Positions 1-12,441 of a stretch of 64,000 nt of DNA are shown here, piece after piece. The stretch spans positions 14,986,109-15,050,108 of the forward strand of contig OZ024721.1 in NCBI GenBank assembly GCA_964016875.1, in the 5' to 3' direction. The notes under the pieces were generated by a model. That model did not search any database, had not been told where the DNA came from, and saw only the letters and a list, made by a program, of their open reading frames with translations. The number at the start of each line of letters is the position of its first letter. The first letter of the stretch is position 1. The DNA is from Fallopia convolvulus (Eukaryota; Streptophyta; Magnoliopsida; Caryophyllales; Polygonaceae). Made by a program: the position numbers and the translations under genes.

Positions 1-1061
1 GGTCACATCCCATGTATTCTAAGTTGAGGTTCATTCTGATAACAACCTTGTTTCCAGTGTACAACTTAAGCTTACAAGAAGCAACCTTATTCTTATCATT
101 TCATCATCACTTTAACCATGAGATCAGAAAATTTAGTTCTTTGAGACCCGGATTTGATAAAGAAAATCATATTAAAATAGGTGGAATAGCTCATGAGATT
201 ATATATGCTAGATAATTTAGTTTGGATTTTTTAAAACTCTCATCTGGATTCAAACTTGAAATTAAAAATCAGCAGATTTATGCAATGGATGCATCTTAGA
301 TGAGTAGCTAGGATTTGCAGGGAAGCCACACAACTAAACTAGTTCAAGGGATGATAACCATTCAAACTCTATTGACCATGCTGGGTCTAATAGTGACATT
401 TTTTTGGGTCCAAATTAAGTGTCCCTAACTTCGTGCTAGCAGGCCCAATATGGGTTAAAAGGGTCCATGAAAAATTGAATTGCAAAACCGACTAAAAACT
501 TGAATCAAACCGGATAGATATATTCTTAGAAAACCGTTTGATTAACGGAACCGAAATGATTTTGACATCCTCTCAAAAAAAAAAAAAATGATTTTGACAT
601 GGTTAAATAAACCAAATCAATTCAACCAAAAAAAAAGAAAAAAAACCAAATCAAAGTTTACGTTTGGACTGGGCAAAAAAAGGCCCGGACCGGACAGTAT
701 CGAAGGAATATTGGTCTAGTCCTTAGTCTAGATAATATTGAAAAAATAGTTCCAACTCGAGCCCTCGAATCAAATTAAAGAGGGACATTTACTAACTTAT
801 CTCACCTGTATTGTACTTTTGTATATATACTTGTGGGGAATGGGGACTAAAATGGTTGGTGAACTCGTTTGCATTCATTCAGATTATATTGTGGTTGGAA
901 TTGCATCCCAACATTTGATTTTGAATTATTTGACTCCTTCAATCATTGATTTTGAATCCTCTGCGTGTATTCTTAGCTTGTTTGTGGACGTTATTGATGG
1001 CTTGCCATGTTGAAATTTGGTCAAAATTAGGCTCCAAGCTAGATATTAATACACTTCATTT
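1..1061. other. AT-rich intergenic stretch, no gene seen
   Basis: No ORF here resembles a protein family. There are short A-runs near 570-650 and a 64-codon ORF at 819-1013 with no recognisable motif. Nothing supports a gene, RNA or intact mobile element. Confidence 0.5.
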
Positions 1062-1145
1062 CTATATTATCCTAAAGATGTTTCATCATTTTTATCAAAT
1101 AGTTTAGTTTATTTCATACTTTTGGGTGTAATATTGATCTTATTT
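1062..1145 (+). repeat. Segment duplicated at 6387-6447/7207-7232; empty-site paralog
   Basis: This segment reads almost identically to the DNA flanking the hAT element at 6448-7206. Here the 8-mer cttttggg (1119-1126) runs straight into tgtaatattgatct. In the other copy the same point is interrupted by the 759-bp element. It therefore preserves the pre-insertion state. Confidence 0.75.
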
Positions 1146-1407
1146 TATCTACCCTAGTATAACTATAAAACAAAAAAAAAATTAATTATTTTAATAAATT
1201 ACATTCAAATTCTCACATTATCTCCCCACTTCCCCCCACTCCATTTTAAAATTTTAATTATTTTAATAAATTGTATCCAAATTCTCCATAACTCCCCACT
1301 TTCCCACTCATGTGAAACCGCCACACCTCTCCATCTCCATCAAAATTTATAAAAGGCTAATGGGCTTTGTAATTTTATGTGGTTTGTGTGAAGTACATAA
1401 CAAGGAA

Positions 1408-2048
1408 TCTACTATATATATAAAAGCAATAAGGTTTGGAGCCACCACATTGCGCCACATCAGCTTTGTCCACATGTCGCTTCTAGAATACGCCACATCG
1501 GATTTTGCCACGTGTCGTCTTTTCCTTAAGCCATGTCATGTAATTTTTGACACATCATATGCCACATCGTATTATTTTCACCCCGTCATTTACATGTCAT
1601 ATTTATCTATAATGATAAAAAATACTTTCCTTATAAAAAATATTTTATATAAATAGATAATTATAGGCCTATATATTTTGATAAATCTATGCTTTTTTTA
1701 ATCAAAATACTTCCTTATGAGAAGTTTGGTCAAAATACTTTCCTTTTATTGCAACTCACAATTTGAAAATTTACCATAACATTTTATGAGCATTGTATGT
1801 ATTATTCTCATTATTTGAAAATTATCATAACATTTTATGAGCATTGTATATATTATTCTCATAATTTAAACTTAATAATCTAAATTTAATTTGTTTTATT
1901 TGATTTTAAAAAAAAATAATTTTTATACATATTACAATCAACAAATTATTACATTAAATTTTATATTATATTTTTGTTTATTAATATCTTTTTTTATAGT
2001 ATATCTAAAACATATCATAGTCGTGCATGACACGACGGGGACAACTAG
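1408..2048 (+). mobile_element. Non-autonomous Helitron A
   Basis: The 5' end begins TCTACTATATATATAAAAGC after an A at 1407. The 3' end has a 6-bp stem hairpin (GTCGTG 2020-2025, CACGAC 2031-2036), eight nucleotides, then CTAG (2045-2048) followed by T. TC start, terminal hairpin, CTRR end and insertion between A and T are the Helitron hallmarks. There is no Rep/helicase coding sequence, so it is non-autonomous. About 200 bp of its 5' end is shared with the minus-strand element ending at 50439. Confidence 0.8.
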
Positions 2049-2478
2049 TTTCTAACTAAATTTGATTAAGGATTGTCTATCATAGGTAAGATAAAAATAT
2101 GTAGTGTGGATTATTTCCCTTTATTGTTAGATAGTTTAATTTCTTATTGATTTAAGCACAAGTTTCTTACAATATCTTGGACTTTAAAAATTATGTTTAT
2201 TTATTATTGAATTTATACATAGTATATTTTATTGAACCTTTAAATGAAAAAGTTTTGAAAACTCACTATTTATTGTGTATTTTACTTGAGCTATACTTTT
2301 AATTTATATTTCTTGATTTTTCTTTTGAAATAAAATTGTATTTTAAATATGTATTTCAGAGTATTAAATGTGTATCTTAGAGTAAATTAAACTATAAAAT
2401 TAAAATTATTTTATTAATATTAAAAAATAATTTGTATATTTTTATGATCACACGTATATAATACGGGAATAACACTAG
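2049..2478 (+). mobile_element. Probable 3' terminal part of another Helitron (E)
   Basis: A short hairpin (CGTAT 2453-2457, ATACG 2461-2465) is followed nine nucleotides later by CTAG (2475-2478) and T. This looks like a Helitron 3' terminus. I could not place its 5' end; it may start left of Helitron A, which would then be inserted in it. The stem is only 5 bp, so this is tentative. Confidence 0.4.
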
Positions 2479-2941
2479 TTTATATCAATATACTATAACT
2501 AAAGTCGAATCCCTCTATCCTACGTGTCATCGTCTTAACTATGCCACGTAGGCGTCTTAATTTTTCCATTTACGTCTTTGCCCTTCATTTGTTTAAGTAT
2601 TTACAATCTTCATATTATAACAATATTTCTTATATTATTAATATACAATTATATTTAGAGATCTTAAATTTTGGCAAGTTATGTTTGGAGTGTAATCCAT
2701 TATATATGGAACATTTTTATTAAATATAATAATGTTACTAATATTACTAATATACAATTATATTTAGAGTCTTAAAATTTGGCAAGCGATAGAAACATAA
2801 TCTTCATTATGAAATAACTTTTTTAATATAATAATATTATTAATATATAATTATATTTAGATTTTTAAATATAATAATATTATTAATATATAATTATATT
2901 TAGAGATCTTAAAATTTGGCAAGTTAGAAACATAATATTTA

Positions 2942-5900
2942 CTAGATGGCTTGCCCCGTCCGATGGACGGGATAGAATTTTGTGTCTATAGTTATTGATT
3001 TTATAAGTGGACATACTATTTGAATCTATACTACATATATAAACTTGTGTACATGCCCACATTTATTACCCCTAATAAATTCTTAATCCTTAAATTACAT
3101 ACCCACTCAATTAAAATATTTTGTATTTTTCCCCTTAATGAATTGTATGTAATGAGCTTGCCATGCATTTCAAGTTTATAAAGATCATTTGACATATTCA
3201 AAATGTATATATAAAATGGATACATACCATATTATTACATATATCTATAATACATATATATTTTTGACAATCAATTTACATATTATTTAAAAAATAATTT
3301 AAAACTAAAGTCCTTTCATATCATAATTCACAACAATGTATATTTTATATGAAAAAATATTAATTATGATATTCATTGCCAAAAAAGCTAGAATACAATA
3401 TATTTGTTAGCATACTATTTATACAATATGCTACGAGGGAGAGAATTTTCACAAATAAGTACATTACAAATACGTAACATACATAATTATAATTAGTATC
3501 ATGAATCCAAAAATATAATAGAAAAAATTTAACAAAACAATATCACCCCATACATATAACTGTTATACGCATTAGTTCATTTTTACACATGAATCCAAAA
3601 ATATAATATGAGAAAAAAATAATATAAAAAAAAATTACTCCATACATATTGAAGTTCTTGAAGCTTGAGGTTGAACAATGTCATTTTTTAATATGATAAA
3701 ACTAACAATAAATAAAACTATAAAATAAAAATGAAAATGAAAATAAATGTTCATATATTTATATTATTTATAATTCCAATTCAACCATATATTTTTATAT
3801 ATAATATGCTCTTTAACAAATTAAATACTAAAAAACACTATATATTTTTTAGAAAAAGATGTTGGCAATGAAAAAAACCACTATGTTTTTTTATTTATTA
3901 GAATTAATTGATACACAATTAAATGTTCCTTTCATTTTCTTATGAATGTTGACATTATTATATTCTTGAAATCAAATTTATAACTCTAAGTCAAACCAAA
4001 TTTCACCTTTTCATTATAAGGTTTAAATGCATTTTACAAAATTCCAGCAAAACAAAATGCATTTTACAAAAAAAAAGGTTTAAATGCATGCAAATATTAT
4101 GTTAATTAATTTTGACCCTAATAATTCTCTAGCAAAAAGTTTTTTTTAACAATTATTGCATTCTTGAAATCAATTTTATAACTCCAAGTCAGACCAAATT
4201 TTCTCTTTTCATTACAAGGTTTAAATGCATGCAAATATTATGGTAATTTATTTGACCATATTAATTCTCTAGCATAACATTTTAAAGCTTTAAGAGGCTA
4301 TTTATTTAAAAAATAATGGTTGTGAAAACATTTCATAGGTAGATTAAAAGAAAAATGTTTATTAATTTTATGCTTCCACTATTAAGACTGATTTTGGTTA
4401 GAAATCATAGCTATAACGTACACTTAAACTTTCATTTTGCTTATAAGTAGTACCATATAAGTGGAAGGAGACATCTTTTAGATTAGATCTGCCTCTTTAG
4501 TCAAGTCACTGATGCAAACATTCATGAGGTATGCATTCTTAACTTTTATTCCTTTATTATCATTGTTTTTTTTTTCTCTTATCAATGGTATATTAGATAG
4601 TGTATCTTAAATATTAAATATTAAGAATATTATCTAGCCTTTATTTGTATCTCCTTCATTTGGCAGAAAATAGTGTTCAATGGATAAAGCACTCAATAAT
4701 CGAGCTCTCCATCTTCAATTATTGAAGAGGTAAAATATGGTAATCTTTTAAAATTATCTACTTATAGTATGGTTTCTACCTTTTTATGGCCATTGTAATG
4801 TTTGCGGTTTCATTTGAGTTGTAGATTCTCAAAGAGTCTTTCTCGAAAAAAAATTCTAATTTTTATTTTTGGTATATTATTTTTTCAACAAAATTTCATT
4901 ATATTACTCTTTAACCAAATTATGTACATACTCCACGCTATTAACAAAAAATAGCCAAAAAAATTAATAGATTAGCAAAAAAAAAAAAAAAGAATACATT
5001 AAGAAAATTGTCATGCAAATATAAATGGGAATATAAAAAAAACGTTGTCCCATCATATGCAATAAAAATTTATGAAGATCATAACGTAATTGTGTAATTA
5101 CTATAAAATTGATCCAAAACTACACAAAAAAGTTATAATTAACTTACAAATACTCATAGGCTTATCTACACTATGGTCATCATTGTTTATCATTAAATTA
5201 TTTTCCAAATGCTTTTGCAATCCATCGGTTAAGACTCTTCGCCTTAATCGTTAGATAATTGTGGGTCGAAAAGTTATATAACTAATTAAATATAATTTTA
5301 ATTAGAAAACTGTTACATAGTTTTTATGAAATAAATTTAGTTACAAAAATTAATTTAGGAGATATATAGCAACCAACATTTTATAGTGATATATATGTAT
5401 ACCTAAATAATAAATGCGTATATGTCATGTGCAATGAAAATGTATAAAAAACAATCTTGATAATTATTGTTGAAAAGAGCATTTTTAAGTAAATACACAT
5501 GCAAAAAAACATGCCCCGTGCATATGCACGGGTCTGTCCCCTAGTTAGAATATAAATTCAAAATATATGTGTGATTTGATGAAAAAAGTAATGAATGGAA
5601 ATTGGATTTAAACCTTAATTTTGAATGGTTGATTTGGTGTATGAAAAATATATTATAAGTCGTACGTATTTGTTTATGAAAGGTTAAGCATATAGATATA
5701 AATATAGTTGTATGATTATAATTGATGAAATATTATACTTTTCCCTCTTTGTATATTTAAGGTCGTGTATTTTAGTTGTGATGGTTTGTATTAAATTCTA
5801 ATAAGAATATAAAAGCTTTTAAAAAAAATTAAATAAGTAATTGTAATTAACTATGATTGGCTGGATGAAAGGTACGGGCTCCGAGGTAGGGCTATCTATA

Positions 5901-6332
5901 TAGTGCAAGGGTGAAAGGCTACTATTGGGAAGGTGAAAGGCTGCTTGATTGAACGAAGGTGAAAGGCTGCTGTTATAAAAAAGGAAGAAGCTGAGAGGCT
6001 AAAAGAAATCAAATAATTTCGTGCAAATTAGAGAGTTAATTATATGTCTGCTTTAAATATTTCTCATGTTTTGACTTCAAACATAAATCGATTGGAGTTG
6101 CTGAAAGGGATAGAAGTTGAGAGGGCTAATACACTGAATGACAATTAATGCTCTTATTACTAACTAACACGTTTTCTGATTGTGAATGGTTGGATTAATT
6201 GGTCATGCCCATTCACTCTTGTTAATTTTAGAAGATTAAACATCATTAGACCTTAATGCTCCATTGAAATTATTTATTAATTATATATATCATTTATTGG
6301 TCTTTGAGGGAGAGTTTTATAGGTTGTATAGA
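2942..6332 (-). mobile_element. Helitron D, minus strand, middle element of the nest
   Basis: On the minus strand the 3' end reads a 6-bp stem hairpin (plus positions 2955-2971, CCCGTC/GACGGG), a short spacer, and CTAG (plus 2942-2945) followed by T. The proposed 5' end is TCTATACAACCTATAAAAC on the minus strand from 6332, preceded by A. The 3' end is convincing and the 5' end less so. Helitron B is inserted inside it in the opposite orientation. Confidence 0.55.
3025..5544 (+). mobile_element. Helitron B, innermost element of the nest
   Basis: It starts TCTATACTACATATATAAAC after an A (3024) and ends with a perfect 18-bp palindrome (5515-5532), eight nucleotides, CTAG (5541-5544) and T. At 2.5 kb it is the longest non-nested Helitron here, yet it has no ORF resembling Rep/helicase and is very AT-rich. 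A segment of about 100 bp is internally repeated (around 3960-4110 and 4150-4270, ending in the motif ggtttaaatgcatgcaaatattatg). Confidence 0.75.
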
Positions 6333-6447
6333 TTATATGACATTTTATTAATCAAAATCCGTACAAGGTACGGGAACAAATGCTAGTATTATCATAAAGA
6401 TGCTTCATCATTTCTATCAAATAGTTAGTTTATTTCATACTTTTGGG

Positions 6448-7206
6448 TAGGGGTGTCAATCGGGCGGGTCGGGTCGGGTTTGGGTCGGGTCAATTCAGTT
6501 TCGGGTAAGTTCGGATTCGGGTCAAATTCGGATATTTTGAAAATCGGGTCAAATTGGGTTGGATCATTTCGGGTCGGGTGCTCAATTAATCGGGCAAAGT
6601 CGGGTTTCGGGTCAATTTCAGTTGGGTCATTCGGTTTTCGGTCCAACTTGATTTCGGATAAGTCCGGTTTCGGGTTTAGTTAGTTTCGGATTTAGTCGGA
6701 TTTCGGGTGAGTCGGATTTCGGGTCTTTCGGATTTTGGGTGGATTGGATTTCGACTTTGACCGAATTTCCAGTTAATCTGATTTCGAGTAAGCCGGATTT
6801 TGATTCAGACCATATATCGAATGATGATTTTTTGTAGTTTAACTACTCTAGGGTCTAAATATTTAATGTAAAATTTAAATTAAAAACATAATTATAATAA
6901 ATATTCACTATCATTAATATTTTAAAACTTAATGAAATTTTCCAATGGTTTCGGGTCGGGTAACTTCGGATTTTCGGATGGTTTCGGGTCGGGTAACTTC
7001 GGATTTTCTGATGACTTCAGGTCGGGTAGCATCGGATATCGGGTTGCATCAGACTTAGTCCATTCGGGTATAATCGGGTTTGGGTTAATCTCGAGTTTGG
7101 GTTTTTTCGGATTCGGGTCAAATCAGTTCGGGTCAAACATGTCTCGGGTATAAAACTTTTTATCTTTTTTCTTGGGTCGGGTTCGAGTCAAATTTTGACA
7201 GCCCTA
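6448..7206. mobile_element. Non-autonomous hAT element rich in TCGGGT repeats
   Basis: The ends are TAGGGGTGTCAA on the left and, reversed, TAGGGCTGTCAA on the right. The flanks are an 8-bp target duplication with one mismatch (cttttggg 6440-6447, ctttttgg 7207-7214), as expected for hAT. Inside are dozens of degenerate TCGGGT/TCGGAT hexamers, which create long spurious ORFs on both strands. An uninterrupted copy of the target lies at 1119-1126. Confidence 0.8.
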
Positions 7207-7232
7207 CTTTTTGGTGTAATATTGATCTTGTT

Positions 7233-9595
7233 TTATTGTGTTCTTCCTTACTTTGGCGACATGACCTGAAATGAATATCAATAAGTTTGAACACAAGAAT
7301 TGTGTCTATATTAAAATATGTCCGTGAGCTGAGGTAATAAACTAGGAATCGTATAATCGAGTTTGCTCATGAGCGTACGAATCAAGTTATCTTGTGATCA
7401 AATTCAGTTCATTTATTTTTTAAACCTTAAAAATGTATTTAAGACGTAGCCCAGTGGAACACCGGAATTACTGCAAACGACTTTTCATGTACAACTCTAC
7501 TTTTGATTTGATGGCTAATATTAGTTGGTTTTGGAGTCTGCTATATACGGAGTATATGCCTAATTTGGTTCGTGTCCGGTAATCGTCATAAGTAGTGGAT
7601 GATATAATCTTTGTCAAATCAAATCCTACAGCTTTAAACCACAACCACCATAGGAAGTAGGAAGTACTCCAGTATTAAAATTAGAACCTTCCATCGAACC
7701 AATATTTTTGTTTTCAATACCAGTGAGAATTTAAAAAAACAAATGAAACGTATGTGATGACGTAAGCAAGAGAAGATCTGTTTGAAGTTTGAAGCATTGA
7801 CCCGCCAAGCCCGTTAAGACTAAGAGAATGAGTCGCGCGCTTCTCAGATCTGCCCGCATTTTTTTAAAGCCAGCCTTCTTCTTCACCTTAACAAGTCTTA
7901 TTACAATTAATTTGATAGTCCCCGCGCGCCCACTTGGCACTTTAATTTGAATACGAGCAACTTATATTTCATTCTTTATTACTATTAATAGGGTAAGTTC
8001 CGAGTACGAAATAGCAGATCCAGGAGACCCTATACTTTGGAGTCTATAAGTTGGTGGATTACCGGTAACCGGCGAGACGTGCTGGAGACGGGGTTGAATT
8101 TCCAGATTCCGTTATCCATCTCGAACCTTTCGTTAATTAGGGCACCCTAATTCATCACTTTATAAATTGTTACTCCTAGAATGTAAGTGTTTCGTTCAAC
8201 TACGCCGTCTTAATGATTCCATTTGTCGTAGTAATAGTCATCCAATAATATCGTATTATGTGACCTACTAATTGTATGATTAGATCAATTAAGATGATTT
8301 GGCTCAACTCAAAACTGGAACACCTATACATGCAATTATATTAATATATATTGAACCCATAATTCCCATAAACTTCTTCTTCTTTCCAATCTAGAAGGTC
8401 ATCCTATATTATAAATTAAATTACATGCTTTTTGTTTTATCTTCATAACTTTGTCTCTTTTTGGTCAAACTCATGTTTGTATATTTTCTGGCGTAAGCTT
8501 GTATTTTCTTGTTGAAACCTAAGTTTGTATTTAAATGAAGGTGTTGCTCGATCTGTTGAATACTGAAATCATGGTGTCATAATTAATGTATATGTTTTTA
8601 TTTCAAACAAATTAAAGATATGATAGTAAAGGTGATTTTGATATATAACCGAACATATATTATATAGCTAATTGATATTGGTTTAAGTGATGATATATAT
8701 TAATAATGACAACTGCACAAGGATGATGACACCTATAAAACGTAACTATTGACAACGGTTTTTTGTTAGAGAAAAGTTTAGATGGGTAAAACTTTCTCAC
8801 AACCGATAAAATTAGGATTTTTGTCCACTTATATCGCACATTAATTATTGTAATTGTATTTTTAAAAGGTTAGTAGAAAATCATGGCTTGATAGTGTTTC
8901 CAAACGTAATCACTTTCGTTACAAATTGGCCGGGTGAACAAATCGTGTTGTCTTTGTTTTTTCTCTTCTCTCATTTCGCAAGGCAAATTTCCTAACACAA
9001 CCACCGGTCAAGTTCTAAATCAATAAAGAGGATATACGGATACGAATCGAGCTTTTCCTTTTTGGTATTCATTTCTGGCAAAGGTTGAGTATGAGTTTCA
9101 TGCACCAATTCAGTGATGGAATTTCAACTTTGGATTTCATCATCCAAGACCACGATATCATGAAAGTGTTTATTGATATTTCAAGGAGTAAGTTTAATTC
9201 AATTATCTAAACTGAAGCATTTGTTTTGTAAAAAGAGTGTCCAAATGTTGTCCGTCAAAAATTGAAATGATTATATGTGATGCATTAATATTGTATATTC
9301 AAGAAGTTGAAAGCAGGATTTCAAGCTTGTAAGCAAACTCTTAAAGACCACAAGCTAGGTAAATCAGCTTGTGCTGATCGTCTAAAATCTAATGGAAGAA
9401 AAATAGTAAGATTTGAGTTTTCACTAGCTTAAGACCTCATAACATTCTCCATACTTTATACTACCAGGCTACTTCATATGAAGCATTGTATATAACTTCA
9501 TATAATGGTAGTTATTGTTCGAGCAGAACTATGAAGATAGTTATCCTACATCGGGAAATTGGGGAACGATGATGCAGTGAAACTAGCCATGTCTT
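7233..9595. other. Intergenic stretch, no gene recognised
   Basis: A mixed-composition stretch without ORFs that match a family. The locally GC-rich patch at 7760-7940 does not carry a convincing gene on either strand. No terminal repeats were found. Confidence 0.4.
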
Positions 9596-10400
9596 CTACC
9601 GACGTCGATGAGTTGATTCGGGTACCATTTGATGGACCAATCACAAGAAGCTGAGCTAAGAAGATTGCTCAAGGAACAACATCCATCTTAGTTCGCTTGG
9701 CAATTATGGTTGAAGAGTCCACCAAAGAAGAGATGGGTTACTATGATTCAACACAAGCTGAGCCTGTATTCTATGGATTGATTTGATAAGCCGAGTTTCA
9801 CAAGAATGGGGCGCCATCCATGTTGGTTTGGGCCTTGTTCATCACTATTTCCTAATTTAGATACATGGAATATCTTGTCTTACTTTAGAGCTGGATTTAG
9901 TAAGTGACCGGGTAAGATAAGTTGTTACATGGGTCAAAGTCAACTCTTTGACTTGACTAATCTAAATAGGAAAATATCTTAGTTGTTATTTATTTTATGG
10001 AACAATTTTATTCAACAAAATAAATGAGATTTTCGACCATTAGGTTATGTTAGTTGGTTGATTATTCTCTCTCCTATATTTCTTGTTATCTTTTAAGTTA
10101 TTAGGAGTTTGTTAGGAATATCCTTATTTAAATATAAATCTTTATTTGATTTATTTAATATAAGGGAATTTAGTTAGTTATTTCTAGATTATTTTATAGT
10201 ATCTTGGGAAGCAAGCAAAAGCCCAAAAATACCCTTATAGGGTCGGATGGGATTTTGGCTTGTTCTCCAAGGAGACACTTTGTATTTCTTATAAATAGTT
10301 TGCATTTTTATTAATAAAAATCAGCTTGAGATTAGATAAACCCTAAATTGGTTTTATCTAGTCTTTGGGCCAAAAAAATATTCACGTGTTTCAGCATTCA
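9596..10400 (+). mobile_element. Possible Gypsy-type retroelement tail and LTR remnant
   Basis: At 9630-9660 the translation reads VPFDGPITRS, a stop, then AKKI, followed by SILVRLAIMVEES. This resembles the short C-terminal GP-(I/M)-TR-(S/A)-R-A-K motif that ends many plant Gypsy polyproteins, here broken by a TGA. The AT-rich sequence to about 10400, ending near ttcacgtgtttcagc, could be the following LTR. No second LTR was found, so this is a suggestion from one motif. Confidence 0.3.
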
Positions 10401-10420
10401 AGATCGATCAATATCATCTC

Positions 10421-10423
<3 letters not shown>

Positions 10424-10461
<38 letters not shown>
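10424..10461. repeat. (TC)n microsatellite
   Basis: An uninterrupted TC dinucleotide run of about 19 units. Confidence 0.95.
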
Positions 10462-10464
<3 letters not shown>

Positions 10465-10774
10465 TGTCGGTTTTGATTCCTTTAGTTTGATCAATTGTTA
10501 GTTCTAGTTTGATTTTCAAGATCAACTAGTTCATCAATTGGATTTAGCGTTAGAGCCAATCCAATTGAACTATCATTTGACTTATTCCAAAGAGTCAAAA
10601 TTTCATATTCATTGTACCTTGATTTCGAGACTAATTGTGCAACAAGTCATTAACTTTGAAACGAATCAGGTTGGAAATTCGATTACAAGGCAAGATCGGG
10701 TCATGTGAGCTGAGGTTACAATACTTGGTCATCAAGGAGTAGTCCGAGGCGATCACGTATCACATGAATTGTCT

Positions 10775-11285
10775 AGTATATATATACACTCTTGGGTTAC
10801 TCCTCCTATTACCAATTGGTTTTAGGATGGAACCCCATGGACTTGTGTGTTGGGTCGAACGTGCATATGCACATTGACGGGCGTGATGACCCCCACATTA
10901 TATTGGCTCATTGGGCTTTTAACATGGTATTTGAGTCGTTCGGTCCTGGGTCCAGACTATTGGTTAATTGGGCTTGTCGGCCTTAAAACATTAATGGGCT
11001 AGCCGGCCTAAAGGCATAACGTCAAGTGCAACTAACATATTGTGGAGCTAGACAGTTGCACTTGGGGTGGGGGTGTGAAAATAAGAATGAAAATAAATAA
11101 GGCTTTCCACATCGAAAGTCGAATGAAAGCCTAGTATAACAAGTCCTTGGGTTAGTCCTCATATTGCTAATTAATTTTATGATGGAACCCCACTAAGCTT
11201 GTACATTGGACAGAACGCACACATGCGCATGAACGGACGTGTGGACCCCCATGTTATAATTGACCCATCGGACTTTAACAAGAAA
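10775..11285 (+). repeat. Pair of about 150-bp direct repeats
   Basis: The block at about 10775-10923 (tgggttactcctcctatt, then gatggaaccccatggacttg, then gacccccacattata) recurs at about 11135-11280 with the same order of landmarks and about 75-80% identity by eye. The spacing is about 358 bp. It may be a decayed LTR pair or a tandem duplication. Confidence 0.6.
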
Positions 11286-11669
11286 CATTAATCGTTATAT
11301 TGACTAGCATATGTACTCGTACCATGTAGAAATTTGGTGAAATATAAATGAAACATTTTAACAATAAATTAATTTTAAAATATTTATTATTTTTAATGTG
11401 AATATAAATAAAAATCGGCAATTGTTTTAATGTGATATCTAATGTTTTTATTTTTTTAAAAACTCTTGGGTAGTATATAACTAATTAAGCAAATACACTG
11501 AACAAAACAATGTACAAATCTCGTTTTACGTGAAGAATATTATTAATTTTGTAATTGTTATTGATAAAACTAAGGATAATAAGTAAATGTATAAGTAATT
11601 AAGGATTAATTAAATATTTGAGTATAAATAATGATAGAAGAAATCAAAAGATAAATCCAAATGAAATTA

Positions 11670-11927
11670 AGAGTTTGGTTCAAATGAAACAAACGCTTAT
11701 CTTGAAACGAATGCATTTTTCCTAGTTCGTAGTGCACTTTTCCTATTTCGGATTGCACTTTTTGGGATTTGCACTTTTCGTACTTTGTAGTGCACTTTTC
11801 ATACCTTTTGTAGAGCATTTTTTCGTATTTTGCAATGCATTTTCGTATGAAAAGTACATTACGAATTAAGAAAAGTGCATTCGTTTCACGTTTTAGGATA
11901 AGAGTTTGTTTTATTTGAACCAAACCC
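11670..11927. mobile_element. 258-bp foldback MITE, MULE-like
   Basis: Long imperfect inverted repeats form the ends: gtttggttcaaatgaaacaa on the left and, reversed, gtttggttcaaataaaacaa on the right, continuing for over 50 bp each. An exact 9-bp direct repeat, atgaaatta, flanks it at 11661-11669 and 11928-11936. A 9-bp target duplication with long TIRs fits Mutator-like MITEs. No coding sequence. Confidence 0.8.
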
Positions 11928-12441
11928 ATGAAATTAGGTAATTAAGAAAATATTTAATTAAATAAAGGAAAATGAGATAAGAAAGAATCAAGGATTTTAT
12001 TATTATATTTTAACAAATTTATATGAAAATAAATTTATTTATTAAATTTAATTTTAAATTATTTTTTTCTGATTGAATGTGTCAAAAATATTTTTTTTCT
12101 TTAATATATAGATATGTAGATTAGTGAATATACTCAAGACTTGACCAATTCTATAAAAAAACGAGACTTGGCCAAATTAAAAGTCTTAATTAAAAAAAAA
12201 TGGACTAAAAAGACAATTGCGGTAAAGGACACAAAATATTAACATTAAATAATTGAATATTCTCTCCCTATGTAATTTCCCATACGCTGATACGCCCCGC
12301 ATTTATTGCAAATGGGCCCATTCGTTTAAATTCACATGTTCCCTTGGTGGGTTTGGTTCGGTTCTTTATTCTCTTTCTAGACTTGTTAAATTGTTTTTCC
12401 CAAGTTTCACTTTCAATTCATACAATTCCAATAATCTCAAT

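Larger units (their letters stand above)
2485..6386 (+). mobile_element. Helitron C, outer element of a three-level nest
   Basis: The 5' end starts with TC at 2485 after an A and continues ATACTATAACTAAAGTCG, close to common plant Helitron starts. The 3' end has the hairpin CCGTAC-AAG-GTACGG (6359-6373), nine nucleotides, CTAG (6383-6386) and T. Nearly all the interval is made of the inserted Helitrons D and B. The element's own sequence is only about 510 bp (2485-2941 and 6333-6386), with no coding capacity. Confidence 0.65.

Noticed and set aside
6425..7153. ORFs of 73-76 codons on both strands in the TCGGGT-rich region
   Set aside because: They are a by-product of the hexamer repeats of a hAT element; repetitive Gly/Phe/Ser or Pro/Asp peptides with no conserved features.
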